DNA of 64,000 nt from Leguminivora glycinivorella. Lineage: Eukaryota > Arthropoda > Insecta > Lepidoptera > Tortricidae. The DNA is taken from contig NC_062982.1 of the NCBI RefSeq assembly GCF_023078275.1, positions 4,972,501 to 5,036,500 on the forward strand, in the 5' to 3' direction. Below, in pieces: positions 52,596 through 63,939 of this stretch. The position numbers and the translations under genes were made by a program. Position 1 is the stretch's first letter; each line of letters opens with the position of its first letter. The notes under the pieces are model-generated. The model searched no databases. It was given only the letters and a program-made list of their open reading frames with translations, and had not been told where the DNA came from.

Positions 52596-53023
52596 TGTGG
52601 ATGTCAAAGTTATTAAAACAATAATAAATTAGTGATAATAAAATATTCTGACATGTTTTGACAAGTCTTACTTAGTTACATAAAATGGTTCTAATTAATT
52701 ACTAATAGGTTGGCAAAATTCTTCCACTGAGTAACTAGAAGCACTTGTTTAGCAAAAATCCTTAAGCGCAGATATCGTGAACGATAGGTCGCATCGAAAG
52801 CGCCAGCCACACGAGGCGATCGATCGTTTGCGATATAACGCGAGCGGTGACGGCGATACGACGGTGGGTTTTTCTTTATAACCGAATGTATAAATAGGAG
52901 CATTTACTAGTCCGAGTCTGTGATGGGCGCGTTTGTGTTGTGTGAATCGCGTTTCCGTATAAAAATATGTAAGGTACAGCGGGGCAATTTTGACTGGGCG
53001 GCAAATGCAAGTCATTCATTTTT

Positions 53024-53064
53024 AGCCCCCGACGCAAAAACGACGGGGTGTTATAAGTTTGACG

Positions 53065-53095
<31 letters not shown>

Positions 53096-53230
53096 GTAAC
53101 TGTCTGTGGCATTTAGTTTTTTTTGTTTGAAAGCTGAGTTAGTCGGGAGTGGTCTTAGCCATGTTTTATGAAAATCGGTCCACTATTTGGCGGTCGAGGG
53201 TTTTTTCAAAATTTAATTTTTTTGTTAGAT
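53024..53230 (+). repeat. TCTG-bearing dispersed repeat, copy 2
   Basis: CCCCCGACGCAAAAACGACG, a TCTG run, GCTGAGTTAGTCGGGAGTGG and TGAAAATCGGTCC; the TCCCGAACG block is deleted. Confidence 0.75.
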
Positions 53231-53324
53231 TATTTTCCATGTTTTACAATTGTCCACTGGTTATATATGGCACGCGTATTAAGTGGATACCTACATGTGG
53301 AACTCAACTTAATAGTGTAATAAT

Positions 53325-53742
53325 CAGAGGGCGGAATTGCTCATGGCAAAAATCAAACGTCAATAGAGTTGGAACGTTAAATTTTATCGACATTTTCAGC
53401 TATCGATAAAAACAGTCACCTTTTAAATTTCTGCCTTTATTTGACCTCTGATTAGCTATTCGACCATTTGATTTTGACCTCTTTGACTAGATTAAAAGTA
53501 AATTGTATAACATTTGAATACCATTTTTGTCACTAGTCCTCTTGCAAAAACGTTTGAAAAAAAAATGGTTAATCTAAAACGAAAAACAGTCAACAAATGG
53601 ATAAAGAAGTATCCTCGTCTTACTTACGACGAAAACAACTCAATATATGTACTGATAATTTCAGTTCAATCGATAGTCGATAAAATTTAACGTTCCAACT
53701 CGATTGACGTTTGATTTTTGCCATGAGCAATTCCGCCCTCTG
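53325..53742. mobile_element. hAT-like MITE with 8-bp target duplication
   Basis: Terminal inverted repeats of about 75 bp begin CAGAGGGCGGAATTGCTC and continue CATGGCAAAAATCAAACGTC with one mismatch. The 8-bp direct repeat GTAATAAT flanks it (53317-53324 and 53743-53750). An 8-bp duplication is the mark of hAT transposition. Confidence 0.85.
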
Positions 53743-53843
53743 GTAATAATGGAAAAAATGGATCAGTTACAATTGCCCCCCAGTTGAGAGTTCTGTTGTC
53801 ACGGTGTACCTTACCGCTATAGCGGCTAGTGCGGAGTAGTTGA

Positions 53844-53847
<4 letters not shown>

Positions 53848-53896
<49 letters not shown>
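53848..53896. repeat. (CT)n microsatellite
   Basis: About 24 uninterrupted CT units. Confidence 0.95.
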
Positions 53897-53900
<4 letters not shown>

Positions 53901-54031
53901 AGCATGATTATTCCCATCTAATTGTGGGGTCTGCTTTTCCTGTCCTTTCTCTACTGAAACGTCGCAGGCTAGATGATGCGTATCAACTACTTATCTAATT
54001 TTGCCTATAAGTGAAGTATTAATTTATGTCT
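53897..54031. other. Spacer
   Basis: Nothing identifiable. Confidence 0.4.
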
Positions 54032-54202
54032 TACTAGCTTTTGCCCGCGGCTTCGCACGCGTTAGAAAGAGACAAAAAGTAGCTTATGTCACCATCCCTT
54101 CAATCTTCACTTCAAAAATCACGTCAATTCATCACTCCGTTTTGCCGTGAAAGACGGACAAACAGACACTCACACTTTCCCATTTATAATATTAGTATGG
54201 AT
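54032..54202 (-). repeat. Dispersed GCTAGT-family repeat
   Basis: The inverse of 48244-48435: TACTAGCTTTTGCCCGCGG at the left, TTATAATATTAGTATGGATT at the right. Confidence 0.8.
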
Positions 54203-55904
54203 TACATATGTTTTTAAATACCTACCCAGAACTCAAATAAATCATAGATAATCCCCCAATTGTTTTATACCACATTAATTTATCATATTCTTCTGAAGCA
54301 AAATGAATTTATTCTATTCAGCGCACATACCGACTGCTGAAGCGACGGTACGTGTATTCCTTATGAAGTAATTATTACCTACCATCATATACACTCAATT
54401 ACTATAAACATACCTTTATAAAACAATCAAGAAGGCATAACCGCCATATTTGCTAAAGACAATAAGTCATTTCGTCATAAAATGTAGCTCCCCTCCAATA
54501 AGTCAGGCGCGCTCAACCTTTCACGACTGATACATGGATTAATTTAATTAATAAAGTCGTTATCTCGAGTGTGGCAATTTGGCTTCCGGCTAATGTAGTT
54601 AGTTGGCGACGGCTGCTCGAGACGGCGTGATGCGTGGAAAATTTACTGTATTAGGTAACTATCTAATATTATTAGCTAGTTTAGCGAATAGTTTGGGTAC
54701 ATAATGTGGTAGCCATTTCACACTCAGGCTAAACCTCAAAGTACTGCTCATAATTTATCTGTTTCCATTCATTGTAACTGACAAAATAAGAATACAAAAC
54801 TAAAATTTTATACAATATAGATAAAAAAAACTCATATTTCAGTTTTCATTGGTAAGTATCTATGTATTCTAAATACCTATTCTAATGAGTTAAAATTTTA
54901 ATCAGTTTGCATTAAATTTGAATCTTCCTGAATCAGTATGATTCCATTAATGCAAACAAATTGAAACGCAGGGTCTAAATTATTTGTGTAATATATTCGG
55001 ACCAAATTCAGTTTAACTGCGTTTGCATGATTAACAAATTTGGAAATTATTTCAATTTACATTATCTGTAATATATTTAGAAATGCTGTATGTAGTAATC
55101 TGTTCAACATTTTGTTAGAAAACATATCAAAAAAAATAACAGCGAAATCGTATGAACAAGCTTCACTAATAATAGTAATAATCATGAAAAATTGGTCCAT
55201 GCATTGCGAGTTAAAAACCGAGTAATTTTTACACCTTTACACCCATTTCAATTATACCATGAAACACGAACTGGACAGATATGACGCAAATTGATCTGCC
55301 ATTTTTATGGCGACGTTGATTGACGAATGAACTCCGCTCAAAATATTTGCCCTCGCTTTTTTGATAAATTGAATTTGAGGCCGTTAGCGTGAATTCGTTA
55401 AGGCGTATGAATGTTTCAAATCGAAATGTGTATATGAAAATAAAAACAAAACGGGGAGTTCATAAAAATGTCATTTAAAAGTAGATTCCAGATCCTGACA
55501 AAATAGGTAATCATTATTTGTTACTTTTTAGGTTTACCATTCCTGATAAAAATAATTAGGTTCGTTTCAGGGCCTAGATAATTATCACTTATTACCTAGT
55601 ACATATTAAACCTTTTGTTATACCCACACATTATATGAAGTTAATAAATTCAAAAATCATACAATAACAAAGTTTGCCGCCTGTAAGCCAGTATGTTTGT
55701 GTGTTCGTGATAATCTTTGAAAATCTGAAGAATTTTCATGTGGTTTTCACTAATCGTCTTCAAAGCAAGGAGTTGTATATATGTAGGTAATATTGTATTG
55801 TGAATGTTTTGCGTAGCAAGCATGGATGGTTTGCCATGTCGTTACTATAAAAACTGTAGTTAGGTAACATTTTATAATCTTTCATCACAGATAAGATGCT
55901 CTAG
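54203..55904. other. No gene recognised
   Basis: 1.7 kb of AT-rich sequence; only short chance frames. Nothing identifiable. Confidence 0.45.
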
Positions 55905-56028
55905 GTACAGTTAACAACACAGCTGTTAATACTGAAAAAGTGACAAAAATATTTATACAGAACTTTATTGGCTGTAGTGTATACATATTTATTGCACTTT
56001 GTATTCACAGCTGTGTTGTTGACTGTGC
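55905..56028. mobile_element. Small TIR MITE
   Basis: GTACAGTTAACAACACAGCTG at the left and ACAGCTGTGTTGTTGACTGT at the right are inverted copies around an AT-rich centre. Confidence 0.65.
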
Positions 56029-57069
56029 TTACGTACTCTAAGCTATTATGCAGAAATAACTCATAAACCATACAAATTATTACCATCAAATTGAAACATA
56101 ACTATATTACCCAAACTAGAGCTCGTAAAACGGAAAATCTGCATGTAACTGCAATTTCAGTCTACATCTACAAAAGGACTTATCTTTGTAAGAGATTGGT
56201 GTCGCTTAAGCCGTTTTAAAAGTAAGACTGTTAATACATAGTGAATTAACTGAAGCTTCGTATATCTGTGCTAGAGTAATCTGTGTTAGTGTGTTGGCAG
56301 GAACGAGTCTTTTGAGTCTAAATAATTATGAAGAATTACTTATTTTACGCGATTCTGCGCGGCTATAACTTTCTAGGTTAATGAAGATTCCCTTTTTGAA
56401 TATTTTAAGTAGGTACAGCTTAAAAGAACGCGGAACTCTTTTCAGTATCTAATACCTACTAGCGATTTGCCCAAGTTTCGCACGGATTATACAAAAACAC
56501 CTACGTAAAGCTAGCCTACGTACCTGTGATGTAGGACGTGGCTGGTGCAGCGCGCCACCAGTGCAGCACGAGGTCGCACTGGCAAGGTCGCCATGTGATG
56601 TGGGACGTTATTATTACATAACTGTATCGGAGTATAGAGTTATAATGAATCAAATAGCGTAAGTAACAACTTTTATACTAGGGGGAGTATGCACTTGTGA
56701 GGGTAAGGTGTGTTGCATACACAACATACCTACGTCATTTCTTTTTCGACAATAAAAAAAATAAAATTTCGATACAATGTCTGCAAAATCGGGTCGAGTT
56801 CCATTCTTTAAGCTGAGGACTGAAAGGACTTGAATGTTCAACAACACTAGTCTGTGCCCCATATTACGCTGGGAGCATGCCAATTGGACGGAACGGTAGT
56901 GATGGGGATTAGATTGTAGTTCGCCAGCTTATGGAAGCTGTTTTTATGATTGGAAAGTTTATTGGAGACGTGTAACCTAGGCAAGGCACAGTAAGCAATT
57001 AGTCTCAGATTGAGAACTAATAATTTGGAACTCTAGTCTGTCGATGGCGGGATAATCGAGACGACCGTC
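56029..57069. other. No gene recognised
   Basis: A GC-rich 90-bp patch near 56525-56610 is discussed under rejected items. Otherwise featureless. Confidence 0.4.
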
Positions 57070-57150
57070 ACTTAACAGAGACGAATGGAAAAAGAGGGAA
57101 GAAGCCTTTGCCCAGCAGTGGGACACAGCAGGCTCCTAATAATAAATAAA
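57070..57150 (+). mobile_element. LINE 3' tip with AATA tail
   Basis: GAAGAAGCCTTTGCCCAGCA then GTGGGACACAGCAGGCTCC and TAATAATAAATAAATA; a common lepidopteran LINE terminus, 5'-truncated. Confidence 0.6.
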
Positions 57151-57457
57151 TATCTAGTATGTGCTAACATTACGCGGGAGCATGCCAGCATTGTATTCCT
57201 GAATCCAGAACCAGAACCGAACGCCCCCCCCCACCCCCACTCTGGCAAAAAGAGGCAAAATAACTAAAATACTTAATTATGTTCCCTTAGTTACTCAGAA
57301 TATTTTATATTTTTAACTTTAAATTAAGACAGGGAAAAGATATTCACTATTAAAGCGGCCACAAAAATAAAATATTGAATTTATGTTCTCTTAGTTACTC
57401 CAATAAAGAATATTTTATATTTTTGACTTTAAATAAAATTATGACTGTGAAAAGTTT

Positions 57458-57628
57458 CCCGCGGCTTCGCTTACGTTAGAAAGAGACAAAAAGTAGCCTA
57501 TGTCACTCTCCATCCCTTCAACTATCTCCACTTAAAAAATCACGTCAATTCGTCGCTGCGTTTTGCCGTGAAAGACGGACAAACAAACAGACTCACACAC
57601 TTTCCCATTTATATATTAGTATGGTTTA
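57458..57628 (-). repeat. Dispersed GCTAGT-family repeat
   Basis: CCCGCGGCTTCGCTTACGTT to CCCATTTATATATTAGTATG; same family as 54032-54202. Confidence 0.8.
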
Positions 57629-57633
57629 ATGAG

Positions 57634-57825
57634 GAGGCACACTCAAAGGTTATGACGGATGGCGCCACCCTATTAGTCCATTGCACAGATAAAGAATTTC
57701 ATACGTGAGAGCAAGGAGATTTTTTTTCTCTCTCACACATATGAATGACAGTGACATGCCTGTTCACTTGCACCGGCGCCGCCTGGCGAGATAAAATGTC
57801 AGTGAGCCTTCTCATTAGATTAAGC
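57634..57825. mobile_element. TIR MITE
   Basis: TAATGAGGAGGCACACTC at the left and GAGCCTTCTCATTA at the right, with GGATGGCGCCACC and GGCGCCGCCTGGCG facing each other inside. Confidence 0.6.
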
Positions 57826-57846
57826 TTCGGGTTCGGGTAACCGGAC

Positions 57847-57896
57847 TGCAGTATTAATCACAATGTATTTAGAGGTACATTGTGATTAATACTGCA
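57847..57896. repeat. Perfect hairpin, 21-bp arms
   Basis: Arms beginning TGCAGTATTAATCACAATG and their exact complement around an 8-nt spacer. Confidence 0.8.
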
Positions 57897-58254
57897 TTGT
57901 CTGATCGTTGACACTTTATTTATTTAACTTATATTCATCCACAGTCAACAGTTCTATTTATTTATATTGCTGCTGTTGACATATTCGTGAAGCACTTTAC
58001 AATGTTATTTATTTGTTCATTCAAATTTATTAGCGTTTTGGCAATAACGAATCGCGTCGAATTCCTGCTGTCTTTTTAATTAATTTGTGTTGGGATATAA
58101 ATTTTGACATGCTTTTAACAAAGAGGAATGATGTTGTGTATGAATTAATGTTTATGTATAAAGCATTTACTATTTCTAAAAAATGTTTCTATATTGTGCT
58201 CAATAATCTGCAAGTAAATACTAATAGGTACTACTGTAAAAGCGAGCATAAGTC
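57897..58254. other. No gene recognised
   Basis: AT-rich; nothing identifiable. Confidence 0.4.
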
Positions 58255-58377
58255 CGTTTTCCCATTATCCGATCCGATATCGGATGTAGGAAGGATTTCC
58301 ATAGAAAAATCAAAGATGGCGCCTGTAATGTATCACATCGGTCGACATCCGATATCGGATCGGATAATGTGAAAACG
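58255..58377. mobile_element. Palindromic MITE
   Basis: Arms CGTTTTCCCATTATCCGATC ... ATATCGGATGT and their near-exact complement; the loop contains CAAAGATGGCGCCTG. Confidence 0.75.
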
Positions 58378-58594
58378 CGCTAACGCTGTTGCTTGTTACC
58401 TCCTCACGCTTAAATAGCTGAGCCGATTTAAATAGAATAGATTTTATGAATCATCAATCATCATCATCATTCAAACCCCGACCCGATATCGCGTCATATC
58501 GCATTGACGCCAGTGACAGATGATAACTAGAGTATTATAAGCAGAGTTCGAATACGTACATACGCTTACACTACATAATAATACGAGAATATTA

Positions 58595-58790
58595 TACATA
58601 CTTATGTTTACTTACTGCTTACTGCTAGCCTTTCTCCGCAGACGTTTTGTCTGGTTGTCTTTGGCATAGGCCTCTCCCATATTTCTCCATGTTTCTCTGT
58701 CTAGAGCTTGTCTTCTCCACAGGTCTCCAGCTACCTTTTTTTAGCCTTTCTGAATTAATTTTCCCATCTTCATTTCATCATCACTTACGT
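58595..58790 (-). repeat. Probable LINE-derived fragment
   Basis: GTTTCTCTGTCTAGAGCTTG and TCTTCTCCACAGGTCTCCAG resemble antisense LINE coding remnants seen in lepidopteran DNA. No frame remains. Confidence 0.35.
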
Positions 58791-58939
58791 TTATAAATAT
58801 TTAAATACCGACTTTAACTTATATATATACCACTTAAAAATAAGGTATTCCACAATCTGCAGAGGTATCATGCAGAATCTTATATAATGCTTATCTTACC
58901 GCTCTTATATATGTACTACTAAATTTACTCGTTCCTAGT

Positions 58940-59270
58940 CTTACTATCGACAAAATGGCGACAAATTTGCGACAAGCCTCGAGAGCTCATGCAATATTAA
59001 TCCGCGGCTAGTCGCTGTAAAGGCATTCCTTGGTATGGACTATGCAGTGTGTTACAAGGTGTAAGAGTAAGCGATTCTCTAATTCGGTTTAATCATTTCT
59101 CGTTTTGGTGTCTTCAGTTCGTGTCCTAATGGCTTGTATGCGGTATGTCGTCATTTTAGAATGGCAACAAACTTGCGACAAGTCTTATCTGCGGCTCTAG
59201 TCACTGTAATGGAATGTCTTGGTTATGGATTATGGTTTCATAATCTAAGCGTTTGCTTTGTCCACAAAAT
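58940..59270. repeat. Diverged tandem pair, about 210-bp spacing
   Basis: AATGGCGACAAATTTGCGAC near 58954 and AATGGCAACAAACTTGCGAC near 59160 begin two similar stretches of about 100 bp (both with CGCGGCT/TGCGGCT..AGTC.CTGTAA). Confidence 0.55.
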
Positions 59271-59634
59271 CGCGACTGATTTTGCGATAAGACCTATAAA
59301 TTGGCTTTGTATTTTTATTGTAATTCTTACCTACGTACAAAACACATATAGCGCTGTTGGTTTTCCTTGTAATATAATAAAATAAATAAGTCTTGTGATT
59401 TGTGATACTGTTAGTTGCTAAGACTACAATCGGTGACGCTTCTTATCGTAGCTTAGTTATCTCTCTCTATCAATGCGAGTGTTTCAACAGAGTACTTAAG
59501 TTGCGTATCGTTCGCCGCGGAGAGTCAATACTCTTTTTGTACTCTTGGCAGCTCCAGAATAAATTTAATATTAGTGTTCGCGTTTTCATCAGGATTGTAA
59601 GTTAAACCGCTTGTCTCTCGCAGTTTGAGCACAT

Positions 59635-60040
59635 ATTTTATGCATACCGACAGGAGCAGGCAACTGTTGATAAATACTGCCCCGTATAAATGGCCACGTT
59701 CTACAAAATTCCTATTTTGTTTTAAATGCAAAAGTTTATTTTCATTATGAGTTAATGACTTAGCTAAGGCTAAGTCCAGGGTGGCTAGCCGAATGGCACA
59801 ATCGCTCACGAAACGCTCACGAAACGAAGCGCTAGTAGATATCTATCTCTATCGCGCTTGCGTATTGGCGCGACAGAGCCAGCGGCGTATCGCTTTCGTT
59901 TGGCGTCGGAGAAATGCCATTCGGCTACGGGGCCAGGTTAGAATATTAGATCGCTAGCCACCTGTAGTTTGGGCGCCATGTTTTATGCATGCGGACGGGA
60001 GCAGGCAACTGTTGATACTGCCCCGTATAAATGGCCACCC
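59635..60040. repeat. 60-bp direct repeats flanking a MITE
   Basis: GGAGCAGGCAACTGTTGATA and TACTGCCCCGTATAAATGGC occur at about 59650-59697 and 59996-60038, preceded in both by TTTATGCAT and a GACNGGAG block. The MITE at 59776-59935 lies between them. Confidence 0.75.
59776..59935 (-). mobile_element. GCCGAATGGCA MITE, copy 3
   Basis: Nearly identical to 34240-34395. Flanked by CCAGG on both sides, the clearest target duplication in this family. Confidence 0.85.
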
Positions 60041-60863
60041 ATTCTATTATCGTGCGTGTTTTGGATAAAATATTGACATAATTAAAACCAAAGAGTCTTG
60101 TTTAATGTTCAGGAGTCACGTTATAATACTAGGCTGTGGTGTATACGTATACTAGGCATTATAAGATGTGAGAGCAGAATATGCTTGAAGGCATTATTTT
60201 GAATTGAGCTCCTCTTCCCGTGTTATTTTAAAATTTCCAAACTATAATCTAATAGGTACTTAAAATTGTCCCGTTGCAGTTTTAAATACGTGTAATAATC
60301 GTGACAGTTTAAAACAATACGCTGCGCTTTGAGAAATATTTTAATTTTAAGTAAGTGGCTTGGGGAATAAACCTTCCACAGTAAGTGTCAGTTTCAACAC
60401 TTTCAACACGGTTATGGAATGTAAATGACCATCTTAAACTGTCGATTAACTAATCGTTCAATCTTTACGGGCAGTCGCCACAAAAATGGTAATTTGGTCG
60501 CCAAGTAATGTCGAAGATGAAAGTATTTATACAAAAATTCAATTAAAAATAATTTAACGTATACTGAGGTTTCCATGGGACTTGTACTTGCCTGACTTGC
60601 CTCCCTCGATTATGGCTCAACTCTATCCACAAAAAAAATACGGGAGATTTTGCGTGCCTTTGCCTTATGGCCTCCTAAGGTGTAATTTGTAATTTTTTGA
60701 CACATTCTAAAAAACATTACGGACAAAGGGCATTAAAAATTAACAAATGTGGAGCAGGCAGGCAGGCAGGCAGAAGGTTCAAAACGCCTCAATTCTGATC
60801 TTCTCTATGGTTTTCTCTGTGTTTAATAGTGGGTTAAATGTTATTATTTAACATTAACTCTTT
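60041..60863. other. No gene; short GGCA run
   Basis: A GGCA tetranucleotide run near 60752-60772. Otherwise nothing. Confidence 0.4.
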
Positions 60864-60907
60864 TTTAACCCCCGACGCAAAAACGACGGGGTGTTATAAG
60901 TTTGACG

Positions 60908-60986
<79 letters not shown>

Positions 60987-61145
60987 GTGTGTGTCTGTCT
61001 GTGGCACCGTAGCTCCCGAACGGGTGAACCGATTTCGATTTAGTTTTTTTTGTTTGAAAGCTGAGTTAGTCGGGAGTGTTCTTAGCCATGTTTCATGAAA
61101 ATCGGTCCACTATGTCGCGATCGGGGGTTTTTTCAAAATTTTAAT
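60864..61145 (+). repeat. TCTG-bearing dispersed repeat, copy 3 (longest run)
   Basis: CCCCCGACGCAAAAACGACG, about 18 TCTG units, CGTAGCTCCCGAACGGGTG, GCTGAGTTAGTCGGGAGTG and CATGAAAATCGGTCCACTAT. Confidence 0.85.
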
Positions 61146-61680
61146 TTTGTGGTTATCGCTTGTCTGCTATTTATTCCTATCATATTTTAAGCTATTTGCT
61201 CATACGACATAAAAATATACTTCTGGTACCGACTGTCCTCATGTTAAAAGACCGGTCAGTTCACACCCCACACCCAATACGATTTAAGTAATGTAATAAA
61301 CAGTTATTACGCGCCCCGCCTTCACGAAGAAGGTCTTAGCCACCACCATTTCTTAAACAACATAACACTTTTCTTATAAATAGCGTAAGTGTACCTAATA
61401 CCAGTTATCTGCAGTTTCAAAACTCTCAAGCGCTTTAAGGTGGTCGCGGAAAAGGTCTAATTTCGCTTGATTATAATCATGCTTATCTTATGTTTGTAAG
61501 TAACTGAATTTGTAGTAATTTATCGGTATGAATGGAAAAGTGCCTCTTTAGCGTTTATTATAGGGTTACTTTTTATTTACGTGATTGTGTTGTAAATAAT
61601 ATAAGTTTAAGATATTCGTAATCCGCATTGTTAATAAAATTATGAATTATTGTGATTAGTTGAATTGGTGAATGAGAGGT
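61146..61680. other. No gene recognised
   Basis: Nothing identifiable. Confidence 0.4.
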
Positions 61681-61880
61681 GTTGATCAGAACTTATTATC
61701 AAGTAGAAACTCTAGGTACATGGGGTCCCAGCGCGAGCAAGTTGTTCACAAAAATCGCGAAGCGTCTAGTTGAGGTAACTGGTGACCGAATAGCTGGCGA
61801 CATTTCCTCGCTGTATCGCAATGCTGATACGTTGTATCCTTGTTACAATGCCTCAAGGGCCTATTTTAGACATTAGCTAG
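61681..61880 (+). pseudogene. LINE ORF C-terminal remnant
   Basis: One frame reads VETLGTWGPSASKLFTKIAK then RLVEVTGDRIAGD, matching a stretch common near the C terminus of a group of animal non-LTR ORF2 proteins (VETLG.WG..A..L...I..RL...TGD.RA). The usual continuation is lost after AGD, and a weak polyadenylation-like AATAAAGATA follows at about 61935. Confidence 0.55.
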
Positions 61881-62103
61881 CTTTTAAGTTTAGTCTTAGT
61901 TTCTTATATAATTATGTAAATATGTTCATGTAAATAAAGATATTATCAAGTTATCAAGCAAGGTAGAATTCTTAATTGTTATGAGTTTGAAGTGAGAAAT
62001 TTTACCTTTTTATCTTCACCGTTAAATAATAAAGGTTCAGAGGAACCTTTTGATCGCTGTTAGGTCGTTAGTTTAAACATAACCTTGCATAGTAATAACT
62101 AAT
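61881..62103. other. Spacer
   Basis: Contains a small hairpin AAAGGTTC...GAACCTTT (62031-62050). No coding signal. Confidence 0.4.
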
Positions 62104-62325
62104 TTTTAACCCCCGACGCAAAAACGACGGGGTGTTATAAGTTTGATGTGTCTGTCTGTCTGTGGCATCGTAGCTCCCGAACGGATGAACCGATTTAATC
62201 TAAATTTAGTTTAAATTTAGTCTTTTTTTGTCTGAAAGCTGAGTTAGACGGGAGTGTTCTTAGCCATGTTTCATGAAAATCGGTCTACTATGTCGCAGTC
62301 GGGGTTTTTTTTTTAAATTTTATTT
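62104..62325 (+). repeat. TCTG-bearing dispersed repeat, copy 4
   Basis: Same blocks as copy 3, with only about three TCTG units. Faces copy 5 in inverted orientation. Confidence 0.8.
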
Positions 62326-62756
62326 TTGTGGTTAGGTTATATATAAATAGAAACGCCTGAAAAGTTTATCACAATGCTTAGAAATAAAAGAAAAGTATAT
62401 AAACTCTTAATTTTTTTTTTTTTCACCACACCAACTGACAACACTGAGTGCAAAGTAATTTCATACCTACTTGTAGAATTTACCTGTAAAAAACGATTTT
62501 GAATCATAAATATTAAATAAATTGATGGATTTGATTTAGTTTCATGTTTTATAGTCAGTATAGTACAATAAATGTTGTTATAGTAGTAAAATAAATGTTG
62601 TTTTATTGTCCGTGTTGGTGTGGTGTAAAATATTGTGTTTCACTCGGTACCAAAGTTGTTGTTTAACCGCATGTGCCAATATTGATACCTACTCCTTGTA
62701 AAATAACTATTATTCGATTAAGGTAGGTACTTGATGTATGATGTACTTCAAATGAA
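62326..62756. other. Spacer between inverted repeats
   Basis: AT-rich; nothing identifiable. Confidence 0.4.
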
Positions 62757-63008
62757 TAAAAAATTAAAATTTTGAAAAACCCCCGACTGCGACATAGTAG
62801 ACCGATTTTCATGAAACATAGCTAAGAACACTTCCGAATAATTCAGCTTTCAGACAAAAGAACTAAATCTAAATCGGTTCATCCGTTCGGGAGCTACGAT
62901 GCCACATACACACACAGACAGACAAACAGACAGACAGACAGACGGACAGACAGACAGACAAACACGTCAAACTTATAACACCCCGTCGTTTTTGCGTCGG
63001 GGGTTAAT
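62757..63008 (-). repeat. TCTG-bearing dispersed repeat, copy 5
   Basis: The minus strand reads CCCCCGACGCAAAAACGACG, a TCTG run, ATCGTAGCTCCCGAACGG and TTTCATGAAAATCGGTC. Confidence 0.8.
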
Positions 63009-63939
63009 AAAAAAGGCAATCTATGAAATTATTTAGCGGAAATATGCATGAAATGAATGCCTCAGGGCATACATAACATATAAATAACATCAGTACAAAT
63101 ATTTGTACTGTTCTTTGTAAATAAAAATGCGGAACGAAATTAATTGCGAGCCGAAACGGAAAAATACGGTCGATATACTTTGTGTTTGATTTAATTCATA
63201 ATTACATGTAAATATTGTTGTAATTATTTTACCCAAAGTGGATATATTAATTCATAAGACTGGACCCTTTAATTTTTTTAGTTTTATGAACAATTACATA
63301 ATATATCGTAACATCCTTACAATTAAGTTTATAGTTTAAACCTTAAATTCAATCATCAGAAATGTGCGAACAGAATGAAATGAATTGAAATGAAGAACAT
63401 TCATTTGATTAAGCATATTCTTGCAAGTATAATACACGATTATGCTAGGATACTTTTTTATTCATGTTTTTAATCCTAGTCTCCCATGTTCTTATCTTGA
63501 AAGTACGTAGGTAACGTTTTGAGAACACTTCCTCTGTTAAAACTGATACAAGCTATTTGGGTCACAGAATCGCACCAACACTGCGCAAAGAATAGGCCTA
63601 AAGATTCAAAACAAGTACCTTTTATTTGTCTTAGGCAGTGCCAACCTAACGAACCCCGCGTGACTTGATTTCCGAAACCGTTGGAATGGGATTGCTCGGA
63701 GACGATACAATTTGATTTTCGAACGATTCGAAATTGCGTTCCGTTTCGCGACATAACTTCAAAGGTTGTTTTTATTGTTTCGCTTAATTATAGAAAAAAA
63801 AAATCAAAATAATAGGTATAGGTATATGATGTTATTTTAAATGAAATGGACAGACCAAATCAGGCTCTTCTTATGGCGTAAAAGTGGCGTAATTAAATAA
63901 AGACGAAGTTTTATTATTTTATTATTTTCTAAACGAAGT
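63009..63939. other. No gene recognised
   Basis: AT-rich. A minus-strand frame at 63476-63754 has no recognisable domain. Confidence 0.4.

Larger units (their letters stand above)
48436..52969 (+). mobile_element. Ty3/gypsy retrotransposon, CsRn1/Kabuki type, no LTR pair seen
   Basis: A 156-bp AT-rich leader, gag, pol in the -1 frame and a 3' region (52596-52969) with TATAAATAGG at 52889-52898. The 3' region could be the LTR, starting at TGATGTGGATGTC just after pol. No matching copy is found upstream: the leader is preceded directly by a dispersed repeat. The CsRn1 assignment rests on the Cys-His-Cys-Cys knuckle of Gag and the pol order. No env-like frame is present. Confidence 0.8.
52972..53811. 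mobile_element. TIR element with AAGGTACA ends, twice invaded
   Basis: The left end AAGGTACAGCGGGGCAA and right end TTGCCCCCCAGTTGAG...GTGTACCTT are diverged inverted repeats of about 55 bp with TA at each border. It is interrupted by a TCTG-bearing repeat (53024-53230) and a hAT-like MITE (53325-53742). A fragment of the same family is at 7102-7241. Confidence 0.7.

Noticed and set aside
56525..56612. GC-rich patch with CAG-GTACGT donor-like end on the minus strand, phase-compatible with the first visible netrin exon
   Set aside because: The translated frame lacks the cysteine pattern of the first EGF module or any laminin N-terminal motif, there is no good acceptor, and the patch is bounded by two similar CGTCC.ACATCACA stretches.
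60838..61098. Ser-Val-Cys-Leu repeat frame
   Set aside because: Translation of the TCTG microsatellite in a dispersed repeat.
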